Source: Klebsormidium nitens (Eukaryota; Streptophyta; Klebsormidiophyceae; Klebsormidiales; Klebsormidiaceae). Taken from it: 64,000 nucleotides of DNA. Below the pieces are notes generated by a model that was given only the letters and a program-made list of their open reading frames with translations, was not told where the DNA came from and ran no database searches. Shown piece after piece: positions 1 through 12,300 of this stretch; position 1 is the stretch's first letter; each line of letters opens with the position of its first letter. The position numbers and the translations under genes were made by a program. Where the stretch lies: positions 23,365 through 87,364 of the forward strand of contig DF237092.1 of assembly GCA_000708835.1 (NCBI GenBank), in the 5' to 3' direction.

Positions 1-932
1 CTGGGTGACTGGGTGGTAGGCGCAGGAGTTGGTGCTTTCGTGGTTGGATCAGGAGTCGGTGCTTTGGTTGTTGGGAAAGGGGTGGTGTCACCCCCGCAGA
101 CGAAGTTGGATGGGAAGTCGCAGCAGGTGCACGCGTTGTTGAAGGCAGTCCCCGGACCGCATTGTTGGTAAAAGCCCCGGCCGCTGGCTGTGCACTGCCA
201 GAAGGAAGTGCAACCGGAGGCCGGGTCAGCTGTGTATTGCCCGGCCGCGGTGCACAGGGGGGCGGCCTGTTGCAGAAGGTGGCGGTGGCCATTGACGGCA
301 GGTTGAGCCACATCCTGCAGAGCACAAGTCACCATGTGATTTGTGAGTCAGGAAAGCTCTGACGATCATTCCAGGGCGTGCCCTGTGGATCGATCATGCG
401 AGCCATTGCGAGTGATCTGCAAATCTAAAAATGTAAATGTTATCTGGAACCCCAACAATCACAAGTCCCCCCCTTCCCCAAAACGAGCTGGGAAGTGCGG
501 TCTGCGAGGCTGGATTGATGACGCTGGCTGGTCTTACAAGCCATCACGCGTTGTTGCGTTATACACCTGCCCAATGTGCATCATTAGTCAACGTGTAAGA
601 ACGGAGCGAGTGTGGTCTAATACTGCGGTCTTTTGCATGTTGCTAAGGTTTCGTGACAACAATCAGTGAATGTAGATCACAGCGTGTTGCTGTCAGTCAT
701 CACTGATGCACACAAGCATGCACACAAGCCTGATCAAGCGCATCATGCATATACAACAAGATGGTCACGCCTCAGCTGCCGAGAGCTCAGTTTGATATTG
801 AGGGGCCTAGCTCAGGTGCAAAAGTGACTCAGTGCGGGCGCTCACCTCAACCACACCAGATGCTATGTCTGCGCGCGTGGATGCGGCGCAGAAGAGGGAG
901 AAAAGTGCGCCAAGAACAATAGCATTCCTCAT
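1..932 (-). CDS. Secreted CBM14 (peritrophin-A type) chitin-binding protein, 5' part, runs off the window
   Basis: Two exons on the minus strand: 932-846 and 314-1, continuing beyond the window edge. Exon 1 encodes a 29-residue start with a clear signal peptide (MRNAIVLGALFSLFCAASTRA). It ends at a GAG|GTGAGC donor in phase 0. Exon 2 follows a CTGCAG acceptor in the same phase. It carries a type-2 chitin-binding module (CBM14/ChtBD2): CTAAGQYTADPASGC, an aromatic-rich SFWQC, then YQQCGPGTAFNNACTCC and a closing Cys, which is the usual six-cysteine spacing. After it comes a Thr/Pro linker with the repeat TTKAPTPDP/TTKAPTPAP, typical of O-glycosylated spacers. The protein should be secreted and bind chitin or another beta-linked glycan. 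The rest, perhaps more CBM14 modules or a catalytic domain, is not visible. An ATG further upstream at 1061 would bury the signal peptide, so I chose 932. Confidence 0.82.
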
Positions 933-1720
933 TGCCCCCAACGTAATGGATCTGAACGTACAGGCAGATTCACGATCCTTGCAATGCGATTGATTTGGGG
1001 GTGCCTGCATTGTTTGAATAGTCAAATAGCATCTCATAAAATCAAACAGTACCTGGGCCAATATTGTGCCTTGCTAGAGTAGCTCAAGGTATGTCACGTG
1101 GAACAGGTGCAGGCGCTCAAGCAGGTAGAGCTGTATTTTGCGCCTGTTTGACCAGGCATAATGCAGGCAAGCATATTAGATTGGGATTAGAGTTCTTGAA
1201 TGCAGTGTAGAGCAAAGTGTGGCAAGAGTTATATCATGTCATGAGTTTCCTTAAGAAGCTGGCCCTCGAAATGGTTGCACAACGATGATTGATATCCCCT
1301 TGACAAACCGGAAATCCTCTCAGGCTTGCTCACCTGGCTGGTAATCCGCAAGTGGCACTGCAGCTGAATGCGGCTGCCAAACTGAACCGTCAAGAAGGGA
1401 GTGTTTCGTTTGTCAGCTGTGCATCCAGGCTAGTATAAGAAGGCCAGAAGGACGTTGTTGACTGAGGATCTGAACTGAATACAGGCACGGAGCATGATAA
1501 ATAGATGCACAGGGTTGAAAGCTGATGCACATTGCAAAGGATCAAAAGGAACACAGCCTCAGGATCGTCACAGGAATCCTGGTCCAGGAATACAGGCTGA
1601 TCATTCGGGGCTTGCTTCATCCGGGATGGACCTGGGATGGATCCGGCCGGATGAAGGCTTTGCGGGCTGCGAGTCAGCTTCATCGCCACGGTGACCTGCC
1701 TGACTGTTGACGTACCCGTA
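933..1720. other. Intergenic / 5' flank of the CBM14 gene
   Basis: No supported gene. This is the probable promoter side of the CBM14 gene. Only short ORFs without domain features are present on either strand. Confidence 0.5.
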
Positions 1721-1969
1721 CCGCCAAGGAAAATCGCCTAAATATTCTGGGGTCGGTGCGAAAAGTTAGAAAGTAAGTGGGACCCTAACTGCGAAAAGGC
1801 GAAACTAAAGAATTATCTCAAAATGGTGAAAAGTCCTGTTTTGAAGGGCAAAATACGCAAAAAACTGCTTTGTGCGAAATGTAAAATAAATTCTCAAATT
1901 GCGTCAGGTGAAACCTCAAACGAACGAAATTAAATTTTCGCACCAAAAGGTGGCGAATTCCCTTGACGG
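1721..1969. mobile_element. TA-flanked MITE (mariner-like), about 249 bp
   Basis: Imperfect terminal inverted repeats CCGCCAAGGAAAATCGCC (left) and GGCGAATTCCCTTGACGG (right, its near reverse complement) are bounded on both sides by TA (1719-1720 and 1970-1971). The interior is AT-rich and non-coding, unlike its flanks. The TA duplication, short terminal repeats and absence of an ORF fit a non-autonomous Tc1/mariner-type element. Confidence 0.6.
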
Positions 1970-2053
1970 TACGGGTCAGTACGGGTATGTATCTCCGTCA
2001 CCGTAGTACCGTACAGATCGAAAGATCCGACATCAAGGTAGGAATGAATCCTA

Positions 2054-2554
2054 GGCTGCCTCCACACTGGGGGATACTTGGGGATACTGGAGTACCCGGC
2101 TACTTCTCAAGTTTCTCCGAGGAACCGGGAGCTCTTCCGCAGAATGCGGGAGCTGAAGTAGCCGCTTCCACACCGGGGGCTACTTCGGACATCGGCTACT
2201 TCCGCCGGTCACTCTCAGCGTGCCACGTTGACTCAAAGATATTCGCGCAATCATTCAAGAAAGCAGACTGTCGGTGTTCGCACGCGTCCGGTTCAACAAC
2301 TGGTTACTGGACCGTCATGCTGAAGTCTGATTGGCCAACCGCCGAGTAGCCGGCCGAGTAGCCTACTTTTTGAAGGATAATTGCCGGGCTACTCGTTCAC
2401 ACGTGAGAAGACGAAGTAGCTCCCGATCATCGCGGAATACAAAGTAGCCGGGCTGAGTATCCCGCAGTCTGGACGGGCTACTTGCCCGGGATACTCCAGA
2501 GGGGGGTACTCGGAGTAGCCGACGACCCAAGTATCCGGCAGTGTGGAGGCAGCC
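2054..2554. mobile_element. 501-bp MITE with 3-bp target duplication (PIF/Harbinger-like)
   Basis: It starts with GGCTGCCTCCACACTG and ends with CAGTGTGGAGGCAGCC, a perfect 16-bp inverted repeat that continues less perfectly (GGATACTTGGG on both arms). The element is bounded by CTA at 2051-2053 and CTA at 2555-2557, a 3-bp duplication. The interior is full of short CGGCTACTT/AAGTAGCCG motifs in both orientations, so it can fold. No transposase ORF is present. Assignment to PIF/Harbinger rests on the 3-bp duplication and is inference; a CACTA derivative is possible. Confidence 0.68.
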
Positions 2555-3312
2555 CTACCGTACAGAGAGGTCCGGCTTGCACTGTGCAGCGAGTAAGTTG
2601 ATCCGTGATTATGTCAGAGGCAATTTCGTTGCCAATCGTTGGTCGTACCGGTACCTATTTTGTTATGTACCGCGGTACACCACATATCCGTGAGTTGTAC
2701 GGTACCTACCCTTGACACATGCCGACATACCGCACATACCGTATAAACGCGCGGCCGCCGGCCTGCCAACAGCGGCCGCCGGCCCGCGCCGTAAGTAGCA
2801 AAAGCCAACCGTTAGGGTTTCTGAATTCTAAAACCCTAATCCAGGGAAATTCATGTGGCCGAACGTACGATGTACGGACACACTCAAGATTGTCAAGTGA
2901 AAATCCACATCGAGCGCAGCTCAGCGCGGCTAACCCCCTCGCTGCCAGTCCAAGAAATTACTTCATGTGCCCGACAAACCCTCTTTTAACTCTGGGTTCC
3001 GTCAGTGTGAACACTCCCTTCCACAGTGCAGGCGACATTCGAGGCAGGGCGGATTTGTAAATTGCTGGCATGCTGCTGCAGCTAGTGCAGTGTGCTGCTG
3101 TGTGCATGTGCAGAACTGGCGAGAAGAAGCACTCTGCACACGAACTGTTTGATGCGGCTTATGGTTGCCGCGTGCTGGGCCCTGGCCAGATTGAGGGCGC
3201 CCTTCCTTTCGCGGATGTCGTTGGCTGAGCACAGTTTGTTAAGGTTTATCGTCAGGGCTTCCTTCGCGCTGCTCTTCTGCCAGGAGATGCCGCCCAGGGG
3301 CTGCTTATAAGC
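2555..3312. other. Intergenic / 5' flank and probable 5' UTR of the BRUTUS-like gene
   Basis: No gene. It holds GGTACC-rich palindromic sequence around 2648-2710 and a GC-rich direct repeat (GCGGCCGCCGGCC, about 2749 and 2772). The last 250 bp before the ATG at 3313 are probably the promoter and leader. Confidence 0.45.
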
Positions 3313-6300
3313 ATGGAGAGGCAGGGGCCTGTGCAAGTCGTGACCGGCGCAGTCCTTCGTCCGGATCCGCCGCCATCCCCAGCAAAACGATTTAGCTGTT
3401 CCTCCCCCATTGTGGAGATTATCCATTTCCACAAGGCGATCAAATCAGAGCTGGCCAGGCTCTGCCAAGCTGTCGTTGCGTTAGAAAACGGGGCGCAGGT
3501 CGAGTTTAGTGCTTTATCAAAAAGGTACCAGTTTCTGCAGTCGGTGTACAAGTACCACAGCCAGGCGGAGGATGAGGTCATTCTTCCAGCCCTGGACTTG
3601 AGGGTGAAGAATGTTGCCCATGCATACTCGTTAGAGCACGAGGCCGAGGGGGACATCTTCGTGCAGCTTGCGGAGCTTTTATCTGCTGCAGGGTCGGAGA
3701 GTGGGGAACTAGAGAGGGCCGAGCTCTTGCGGCAGCTGGTGTGCACAACAGAGGCCCTGCAGACGACTCTGAGGCAGCACCTGAATAAGGAGGAAGAACA
3801 GGTAATTCTTCTTTGTCAATCCCCGTGTTTGTCCGAGTCAAATGACCTGGAGGTTTCTGAGCGACCCGTGATGGAGTCGGTCTGGATTCTTACATACTAG
3901 TATACATCTATTATGATCCATAAAGCATCGGGTACTATTTTCGGGAAGCCGATTACGGGAGTCATGCTGAAGACTGGTCCGGTTGCTTTTGAGCACTACA
4001 AGTGCCGACCAGTTTGAAGTTGTGCAGAAACCCTAGTGCGATTTAAGGAACCGGTTAGTAATCACAGTGACTTTCCACCTGTAACATAATCAACATCAGG
4101 GCTTTTTGAGTGTTTTCCAATTGCAAATGCGTAGTGGCTCTGGGAAGCGGGTGAATCTGTTTGGATGAGTCCAGAGTCATTCAGACAGTCTGCCGGCGGT
4201 GGTGGTTGTGCATTGTGGTCGAGTGTACTGTTGCGTTGATATTAAAGATTATCTTTGGATTCATGCTTTGAAGGCCGTGTTTCATTTTTGGGACCATATC
4301 AGGATTCACAAAATCCCTGTGCTTTTGGATTGTTCTGCTTGATCTCCCTGCCGTTTTCACTTTGCAACCTGCACTCACCAAAAGCATTCGGGGAAGGTTC
4401 TGTTTGTCTTTCTCTTCGCATCTTTGCAATTTTGCATGGCTGAGAATGCATTTGTGAGGGGGCTCTTCAAATGTTGTAGTCAGTTCTCTTCCCAAAAGTG
4501 TTCCTCCTCAACAGAACCGATCAAGTTGGAAAGACAAGTTGATATATCAAGCTGGCAAGACAAGTCACTGTCAACTTCTTATTCGTTGAATCGAGCCAGA
4601 CAGTTGATAGTTATACCTTGCACTGGCCTGAAACCTCTGAACCGGAGGACTCTTCTTTTGCAGGTCTTCCCTCTGCTAATGCAAAACTTCAGCTTTGAGG
4701 AGCAGGCCGCTCTGGTATGGCAGTTTATGTGCTGCATTCCAGTAAACCTTCTAGAGGAAGTCTTGCCTTGGGTTGCTGCGGAGCTGAACCCCCAAGAGCG
4801 ACAAGAAATGGTGGCGCATATCCATGACGTGGTTCCTAGCGAAGAGCTTCTGCTGGAGGTGCGGGAGATGCCGCCTCTTCTGACTTGATCTTGCCTGCTT
4901 TGTACAGCGCAGTCAACGAGAGTTCATAGCAGCGAGGCTGGTTGATCAGGGCGTCCTGAGATGTCCAGTCTTGGTGCATTCGATGGCTCTTACTTGGCGG
5001 AATGACTCATACGAATTGTCAGGTGGCTGTCTTCTTTCTTCAGTATTGAACGGCTTGCGGCGCATGTTTGGGGATCGCAGAGTCCACTGCCATCGTTCAA
5101 TTCTCAGTGACGGCCTGATTTACATGCTTTTTTTCTGTAATGCAGGTTGTTCAAACCTGGCTGGCAAAAGACAGGCGCCCTGCTGACGCACAGATAGGTC
5201 ACTCGGTGAACACGTTTGCCGCGGCTGTCGTAACCGCCGAATCCTCAGGCCCGGGAAAAGCTTTGAGGGACTCCGTAAAACAAGGAAAGTTGGAAAGCGT
5301 TGAGGCTCTGAGCGGAGGCGCGAAGCCGGACGGACTGAATCACACAAGCAGAATGGCACTGATGGGGGGTGGGGTTCCTCAGACAGCGCTGAGCGAGACT
5401 GGGGTTGAGGGAGCGGTTAAGGAGCGCCTGCCAATCAATGAGATACTTCACTTCCACAATGCGATTCGGAAGGAGCTAGAGAGCTTTGCAGAGGAGGCCC
5501 GGGCACTGCGTTTGACCGGGATGCTCAATGCCGTCAGCCTGACGTCGCTGGTGGAGCGGTACAGGTCAGTGTTTTCACTTTTTTTCCCTTCCAAGTGGAA
5601 GGCTGGCAGAAGTTCCATTGGGTGACTATGCCTTACAAGTTTAGGTGGACGTCTCCCCCCCTAAGGAGGGGCCAGGGGAGATTGAGACTAGATTTTCATA
5701 AGCATCGTCATGGTTTTCATAAACATCGCTTCCGTGCCAACTGGCGTTTGAGACTAGACGTAAAAGTGGTAGGGCAACTCTTAGGAATTAGAGATGACAC
5801 GTTGGCATGTTTCAGAATGCTTGGGCGAAGGATACCCTTGCACGGAAGCCCCTGGTTTTTCCAGAAGGGATTGCTTTCTAACGTCATGCGGCAATCTTCT
5901 GCAGATTCCTGTCGGATGTTTGCATCTTCCACAGCGCCGCGGAAGACAACGTCGTGTTCAAGGCCGCATTGGACCGCAAGGTCAAGCTGCCGCGCACGTA
6001 CATGGGCTATCATGGCCTTGAGGAGCAGCAGTTTTCAGATGTCGGGCGGCTGCTGGCTGGGGCTCGGACGGCAGAGGTAAGGAGTTGGTGCATACGAAGA
6101 TCGTTGCAAGGAGATTGCCTGGTTGTAATAGTTGAGAGGCTGGTAGTGAGGGCTACCTCCAATTCAGCTCTCGAGTAGCTTGGTATACATCTGGACTTTC
6201 ACCATTTGCAAGAGAGGAGGGAACTCCATCTACTTCTTTCGTTCACTGCCTCACCTGCGTGAACAGATTATCTGCTAATGTGGTTTCTTTATGTTCACTC

Positions 6301-9300
6301 AAGCCCTTCGTGGAATTACATTCTTTTCTTACAGGAACGAACTCTCTGATTCAGAGACTGTTATCTAACTGCATGATCGTAAGTCTTCTCCTGATTGCAA
6401 AATTCATATTTTTTCCAGATTGGCAGCGCTGCCGCAGAGCAGATCATTGGGGACCTGTGCGAGCAGGCGGAGGCCATTGTATCTGCCGTCCGTCAGCATT
6501 TCCTGGACGAAGAAGCAGAGGTGCTTCCGCTGGTGCAACAGCACTTCAGCGTGGAGGAGCAGCGGGTTCTCATGTACCAGAGCCTCCGGGCCATGCCGCT
6601 GCGCCTTCTTGAACAGGTGAAAATTGGAGTTAACTTTCGGTTCGTACTTAGGTTTGGGATGCAAGAAATGTAACATTAGGGAGTTAGGCTTTCTTGGTGC
6701 AATCCGGTATGGATGAGCAGCAGGTATTTATGTACCAGAGCCTCCGTGCGATGCTGCTGCAGCTCCTTGATTAGGTGATGTTCAAGTTGCGCTTCATTCG
6801 TTGTACCAAGGATAGGCAAGTGAGGATGATGGGTTTTGGGTTTGAAGGTTTAGGGTCTCCTGATATCAGGGTTTTTAGTAGGTTCACCGGAAGTTGTGTG
6901 TGGAAGGTTTACAGGTAGTTCTGTGTGGAGAAGCAGTAGGTGTCTAGTGCTAGAGCCGCAGCCCTAAGTTGCCGCCTGAAAAGTATTCGTTGAAGCCTCC
7001 AATGGCTTCTGGATGCTCTGCAATTATTTAGTCAGATACGCTTGGTGTCTGCAGGTCCTCCCCTGGGTGATGGCCCTCCTGAGTGAAGACGAGGCAACCG
7101 ACATGGTGCGCAACATGCAGTTGGCCGCACCCCCTGTTGACTCAGCCCTGGTGGCCCTTTTCTCGGGGTGGGCAAATCGGGGCCGCTCCGCCAGCCGCTC
7201 GAGCGGTGACACCCGGTCCCACTCCGAGGGGGGTGATGACGTCAGCAGCCACCCCGCGGCAGACGATGCGGAGACAGTTGAGCAGGTCGCGGAGGACGGG
7301 GGTTCTGCGGAAGGGGGAGGGGTGCTGAAACGGAAGTCGTCTGAAGGCGATGAGGGCAGCGGAGGAGGTGCAACGGGGGGTAACAGCCCTCCCCGAAAGA
7401 AGAACAAGGTGGAAGCGGGGGCAAAAGCAGTGGATCTCGTTTCAGGGGGGGAGAACGGGGAGGGAAAGCTCTCGCGGGGCAGCTCTGCATGGACGACGCG
7501 GCCGCTCGCAGACCTCCCCGGGGGTGGCCTCCCGCTTCGAAGCCCGGGGATGAGCGGTCCGACCTCGTTCTGGGGTAAAATCAAGGGGGGCACGATGACC
7601 GGGGGGCGCGCCCCGATCGACCACATCTTCCAGTTCCACCGCGCAATTCGGAGAGACCTGGAGTACCTGGACCTTGCCTCGGGGCGGCTTCTGCACTGCG
7701 ACGACCAGTTCTTCTCGGACTTTGACGGGCGGTTCCGGTTCCTGTGGGGGATCTACCGGGCGCACAGCGCGGCAGAGGACGACATCGTGTTCCCGGCCCT
7801 CGAGGCGAAAGAGGCGCTGCACAATGTCAGCCACTCTTACTCGATCGACCACCAGCAGGAGGAGCAGCTCTTCAAGGAAATTGCGAAAGCGCTCGAGGAT
7901 CTGAAGGCGTGCCGGGCGCGTGCGCACGCGGAGCGGGCTCGGCAGCCGGGCGCAGCAACGGTAACCGTTGGCGGGAACACAGTGCCAGGTGGCGCGCAGC
8001 CGGCTGCGACAGGTGGCACCGACATTCCGAAGCTTTCGGAGAAAGCCGCTGTAGAAACGGAGCCGTCAAGTAGCTCGGACGGGGGTAACATGGGAGCGTC
8101 CGATGGGATCATTCGGAAAGGGGGTGGTGTGGTATTGAACCCGGGTTCAAGCTTAATGGAGAAAGAAGGGGGGGTGGGAACGCAGGGGGCGTTGGACGAG
8201 TATCACACGCGGGTTTTGCAGCTTCAGCGGATGTGCAAGTCGGTGCGCGTGAGCTTGGACAAGCACGTGTCGAGCGAGGAGGTGGAGCTGTGGCCGCTCT
8301 TCAGCATCCACTTCAGGTATGCTCCTGACTTTAGCTCGATACAGATACTGAAGCCTCAGGTTCGCACCATCAGAACTCACCATTTACCTCGGCAGTACTG
8401 TACCTACTGTAATCAATCCCCGTTATGCTCCTCGAGTGTGTCTGTTGTCGAAAATCCGAAGTGTCAGACTTAAGGCGTCTTACAAGTTCATTCATTCGAG
8501 AGGCATCTGCACAGTCTACACTGGCAGTGAGGGTGGCCTCTTTCCTCTTTGCGTGTGCTGTCAACTCAGGCGCGGAAAAAGAAGGACAGCTCCGCAGAAT
8601 CTGACCAGCATTCGAATGTACTCTGTTCTTCCAATCTCCAGTGTCGAGGAACAGGACGCGATCGTGGGGCGCATCATTGGTTGCACGGGTGCGGAGGTGC
8701 TGCAAGCGATGCTGCCATTTGTGACCACTGCTCTGACAGACGAGGAGCAGGTGCGGTTTTTCGTGCATGAAGTTCATTCTGGAGGATACTCGTTGTTGCT
8801 GGGCATCAGTAGAGGACAGTTGTTTCCGAACGTCAGTGACGGAGTGCTTGGAAGGCCAGTCTGGAAGGTCGAGCATTTGAAGATTCCCAGTCAAGGTTCA
8901 GACAAAAATCGATGCCCCCAAATTGCAAATTCGTTCAAAGCTATGGTCTTCGTTCACAGAAGCTGGTTGCTTTTGTACCCTTTCTGCGGTTGATCAGCCA
9001 GTGAGCTTCTTGTTGTCAAGTATCCTCTTGCCTAAGGAGCACAAACAAAGCTTAAGCGGCAGCCTGTGGTGGCCGCTCTCACCAATAACAGCGCCTGCTG
9101 AAGAGACGCTTCAGGTACCAATCGGTTGCCTATTTTTGATACGAGTCAGTGAGGACACAACGATGATGGATATTGGCTCCGAGTGACTGCTCAAAGAAGA
9201 AGTATGACAAACCTGACGTTGTTCTGTCCGTTTTGACAGGGCGAGATGATGAAGAACTGGCGCAACGCCTCGCGCAACACCATGTTCGACCAGTGGCTCA

Positions 9301-12300
9301 GCGCGTGGTGGAAGGGCGACAAGAGCGGCGACCATAAGCTATCGCCCAAGAGCGCCGCAGCCCTGGAAGATGGCGACAGCAGTCGCCTGGCGGAGGTCGC
9401 CGAGTACCTCAAACAAAACGGGGGGGTCCCGGTGATCCCCCTGGACCAGGAGACGGAAGATAGCGACGAAATGGGGGGGCAGGAGCCCAGCAAAAGCGAT
9501 CGGGGGGGGAAAGACGAGAAGCTCGAGGAGCTACGAGAGCAGCAATTGGTGCACAGGGCGGAACGGGTTAGTTTGGGCGAGCGGGGGGGTGAGGATGCGG
9601 CCTCCGGCGCCCCCCCGGTAGGAAACGGTGGCGAGGGGGGGGCGTCGAGCAGTGGGGGAAAGGAGGGGGGTGTTGAGGGGAGTAACTTTAAGCCGGGGTG
9701 GGAGGATATCTTCAGGATGAACCAGAAGGAACTAGAGGCGGCGATCCGGAGGGTGTCGAGGGACAGCACGCTGGAGCCGCAACGGAAGGCGTACCTCATG
9801 CAGAACCTTATGACCAGGTGCGTTCACTTGTGAAGTCGTGGATAACGTCTCACCGTCAAAAGAGAAGGCAAGTGCGGATGGTGTTTTGCGGTTTCAAGGC
9901 CCAAGTGCTGAGTCTGCAGTCCGGTTCACTACCTCCTCCTTGTCTTTGCTCAATCTGCCCCGTTATCAGTTGACAATAAGGGCTCTCAATAGTTGCGGGC
10001 AATCTACCTGGACAGGGGTTCCAGCAAACCTGTGCTTCCGGATTGTATCTTTATTAGCGTGGATTACTTTTATCACCTGGTTATGAAACCTTTTTTTCTC
10101 TTTGCGCAGTCAGTTGATTGTGGCGCAGCCAAAAGTGGCCCCATTTCCGGCCTCCGGTGCAAAGACTCTTAAGAGCTACGGCCGTCGTATAACGACGAAG
10201 CCAAGGCCATCCGTTGCCCGCAAATCTCCCACACCCGCGGTTCTCCTTGTTATGAAGTTGATTTTCATCTTCTCCTGTGTGCAGTCGATGGATTGTTGCC
10301 CAGCAAAAGGTCGCCCCATCTGCCGCCACCGGCGGGGAGGGCTCCCAGGAGTTGCGGCCGTCGTACCACGACGAAGCCAAGGGCATATTCGGTTGCGAGC
10401 ATTACCAGCGCAACTGCAAAGTGAAGGCCGCGTGCTGTGGACAGCTCGTCACGTGCCGTTTCTGCCATGACAAGGATAGCGATCACACCATGGACAGGTG
10501 AGAGCTTGGTTTGCTCTCTGGTGTGAATGCGCACAAGTCGACTGAGACGCTACTCTGCACGTATCTTGAACATTTCCGGACCAACATCTGTCCTTGGGTC
10601 GCTTGTGATTCGAGCGTGTAGATTTTGGACATGCTAAAGCAGCTCTGCTTCGGAACGGTGCATGAGCTCTGACCTGCTATTGTGACGGCACAGATTGTGC
10701 TGCTGCGCACTTTCATAAGTTCTCTTCTGGCCCGTTCAAAGATCACGTGGCAAAGGTACGTGAGTCTGCACTACACAGAATCCGAACAACGATCTTCGGC
10801 CTCGATCTCACCCCTCTGCCTGCTAATTTCCAGAGGTGCCTTTTCCCTCGTTGCCGGCTGTCTCAGTAAACAGCCTCCTTTCCTTTGATGGCCTGTCACC
10901 TCGCCGTGTTCTTACTTCACTGACGACCGGTTGACCTTCTGCACATGCACTTCCGCGGGCTTGCAGTTTTGCATGACTGCCTCAAGACTTTCCAACCTCC
11001 TGGGCTTTAGAAATTCTAGCGATTGGACTCACTCAGCATGACATCCCTCTCTGCCTACTCTGCATTGCACCTCCTGACGATCGCTGACCTCATCGTCTGC
11101 AGGCATGCTGTTCGCGAGATGATGTGCAGGACGTGACTTCGGGGCACCACCTTCTGTTTTTGGCAACATCCTCTAAGCGCTAATATCACGCGCTGACCTT
11201 TAGCTGACGTTTGTCGATGTAACCATCCGCTAAACGCTGACGTCACATGCTGACCTTTGGTTGACGTTACCCTGTGCAGGCACGCCGTCCGCGAGATGAT
11301 GTGCATGACGTGTCTCCAGGTGCAGCCCGTGGCGCAGCACTGTGCGACGCCCTCGTGCAACGGGCGCAGCATGGCGCGCTACTACTGCGCCGTGTGCAAG
11401 TTCTTCGACGACTCGGGCAAGGACGTCTACCACTGCCCTTTCTGCAACCTCTGCCGGGTTGGCAAGGTAAAGCTTCATTGTTTTATCTTCTTCTATTTCT
11501 TTTGTTCCATTCCTAGGCTGTGCGGGGAGTTCTAAGACGGCTGGGGCAACCTACCACTGCCCCTTCTGCAACCTCGGGTCGGCAAGGTGCGGTCTACTTT
11601 GTTTCAGTTCCCAGACTGCTGTTTCAATATTTGACTTTTCTTGGTCTCGTTCTTAATCGTGCTGGCAATTTTTGACGTTTTGGGCAAAGACGTCTGTCAG
11701 CTTCCGCAATCTCTGCTGGGTTGGCAAGGTGCGGCCTTTCCCTTTTTCTCCTCCGCTCTGCTTTTCTCTGGCTCTTAACCATATAGGCTCCAACCTTCAT
11801 TCCTCCGTTGACGTTGATGCCCGTTGACACTGATGACGAACTGACGTTATGGGAAAGGACGTTATGCAATCTCTTACGGCTTAAAATGGTACGAAGGCCA
11901 AGAACCATCTTCTCTCGTTGTTGTTCGTCTTTTGCTACCGTTGATAAGGGTGTCAACTGTCGCTTCTGCTCCAACTTCTGTGGGTTGGCAAAGAGTGGCC
12001 TCTTAGACATACTGATCTTTTCTTTCTGCTCATGCGGTCATATCGTTTCTGCTGCGGCATGCTTTTGGTTCTCTTTAAGTCTTGGGCAAGGGTGCACAAA
12101 TGCGTCTACCGCCGCCCTATCTGCACCTCTTCAGTGAGTCAACGTGCGCTATTCCGTCAACTTCATGCTTAGTTCAAGCTTTCCTTGTTAAGCGTCTACT
12201 TGGGCCCTCTGCTTTGAAGTTCAAGGCCTCCAAACCCCCAAGCAGTGTTTTACAGCCCCGTACAGAAGAGTCCTGCAGGGCTTGGGCATTCAACTTCATA

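Noticed and set aside
3301-3312. TTATAAG just before the BTS start as a TATA box
   Set aside because: Too close to the ATG to act as a core promoter element for this start.
7024-7626. 200-aa minus-strand ORF opposite BTS exon 6
   Set aside because: Shadow of GC-rich third positions in the real exon; low-complexity Ser/Pro/Arg content and no splice context.
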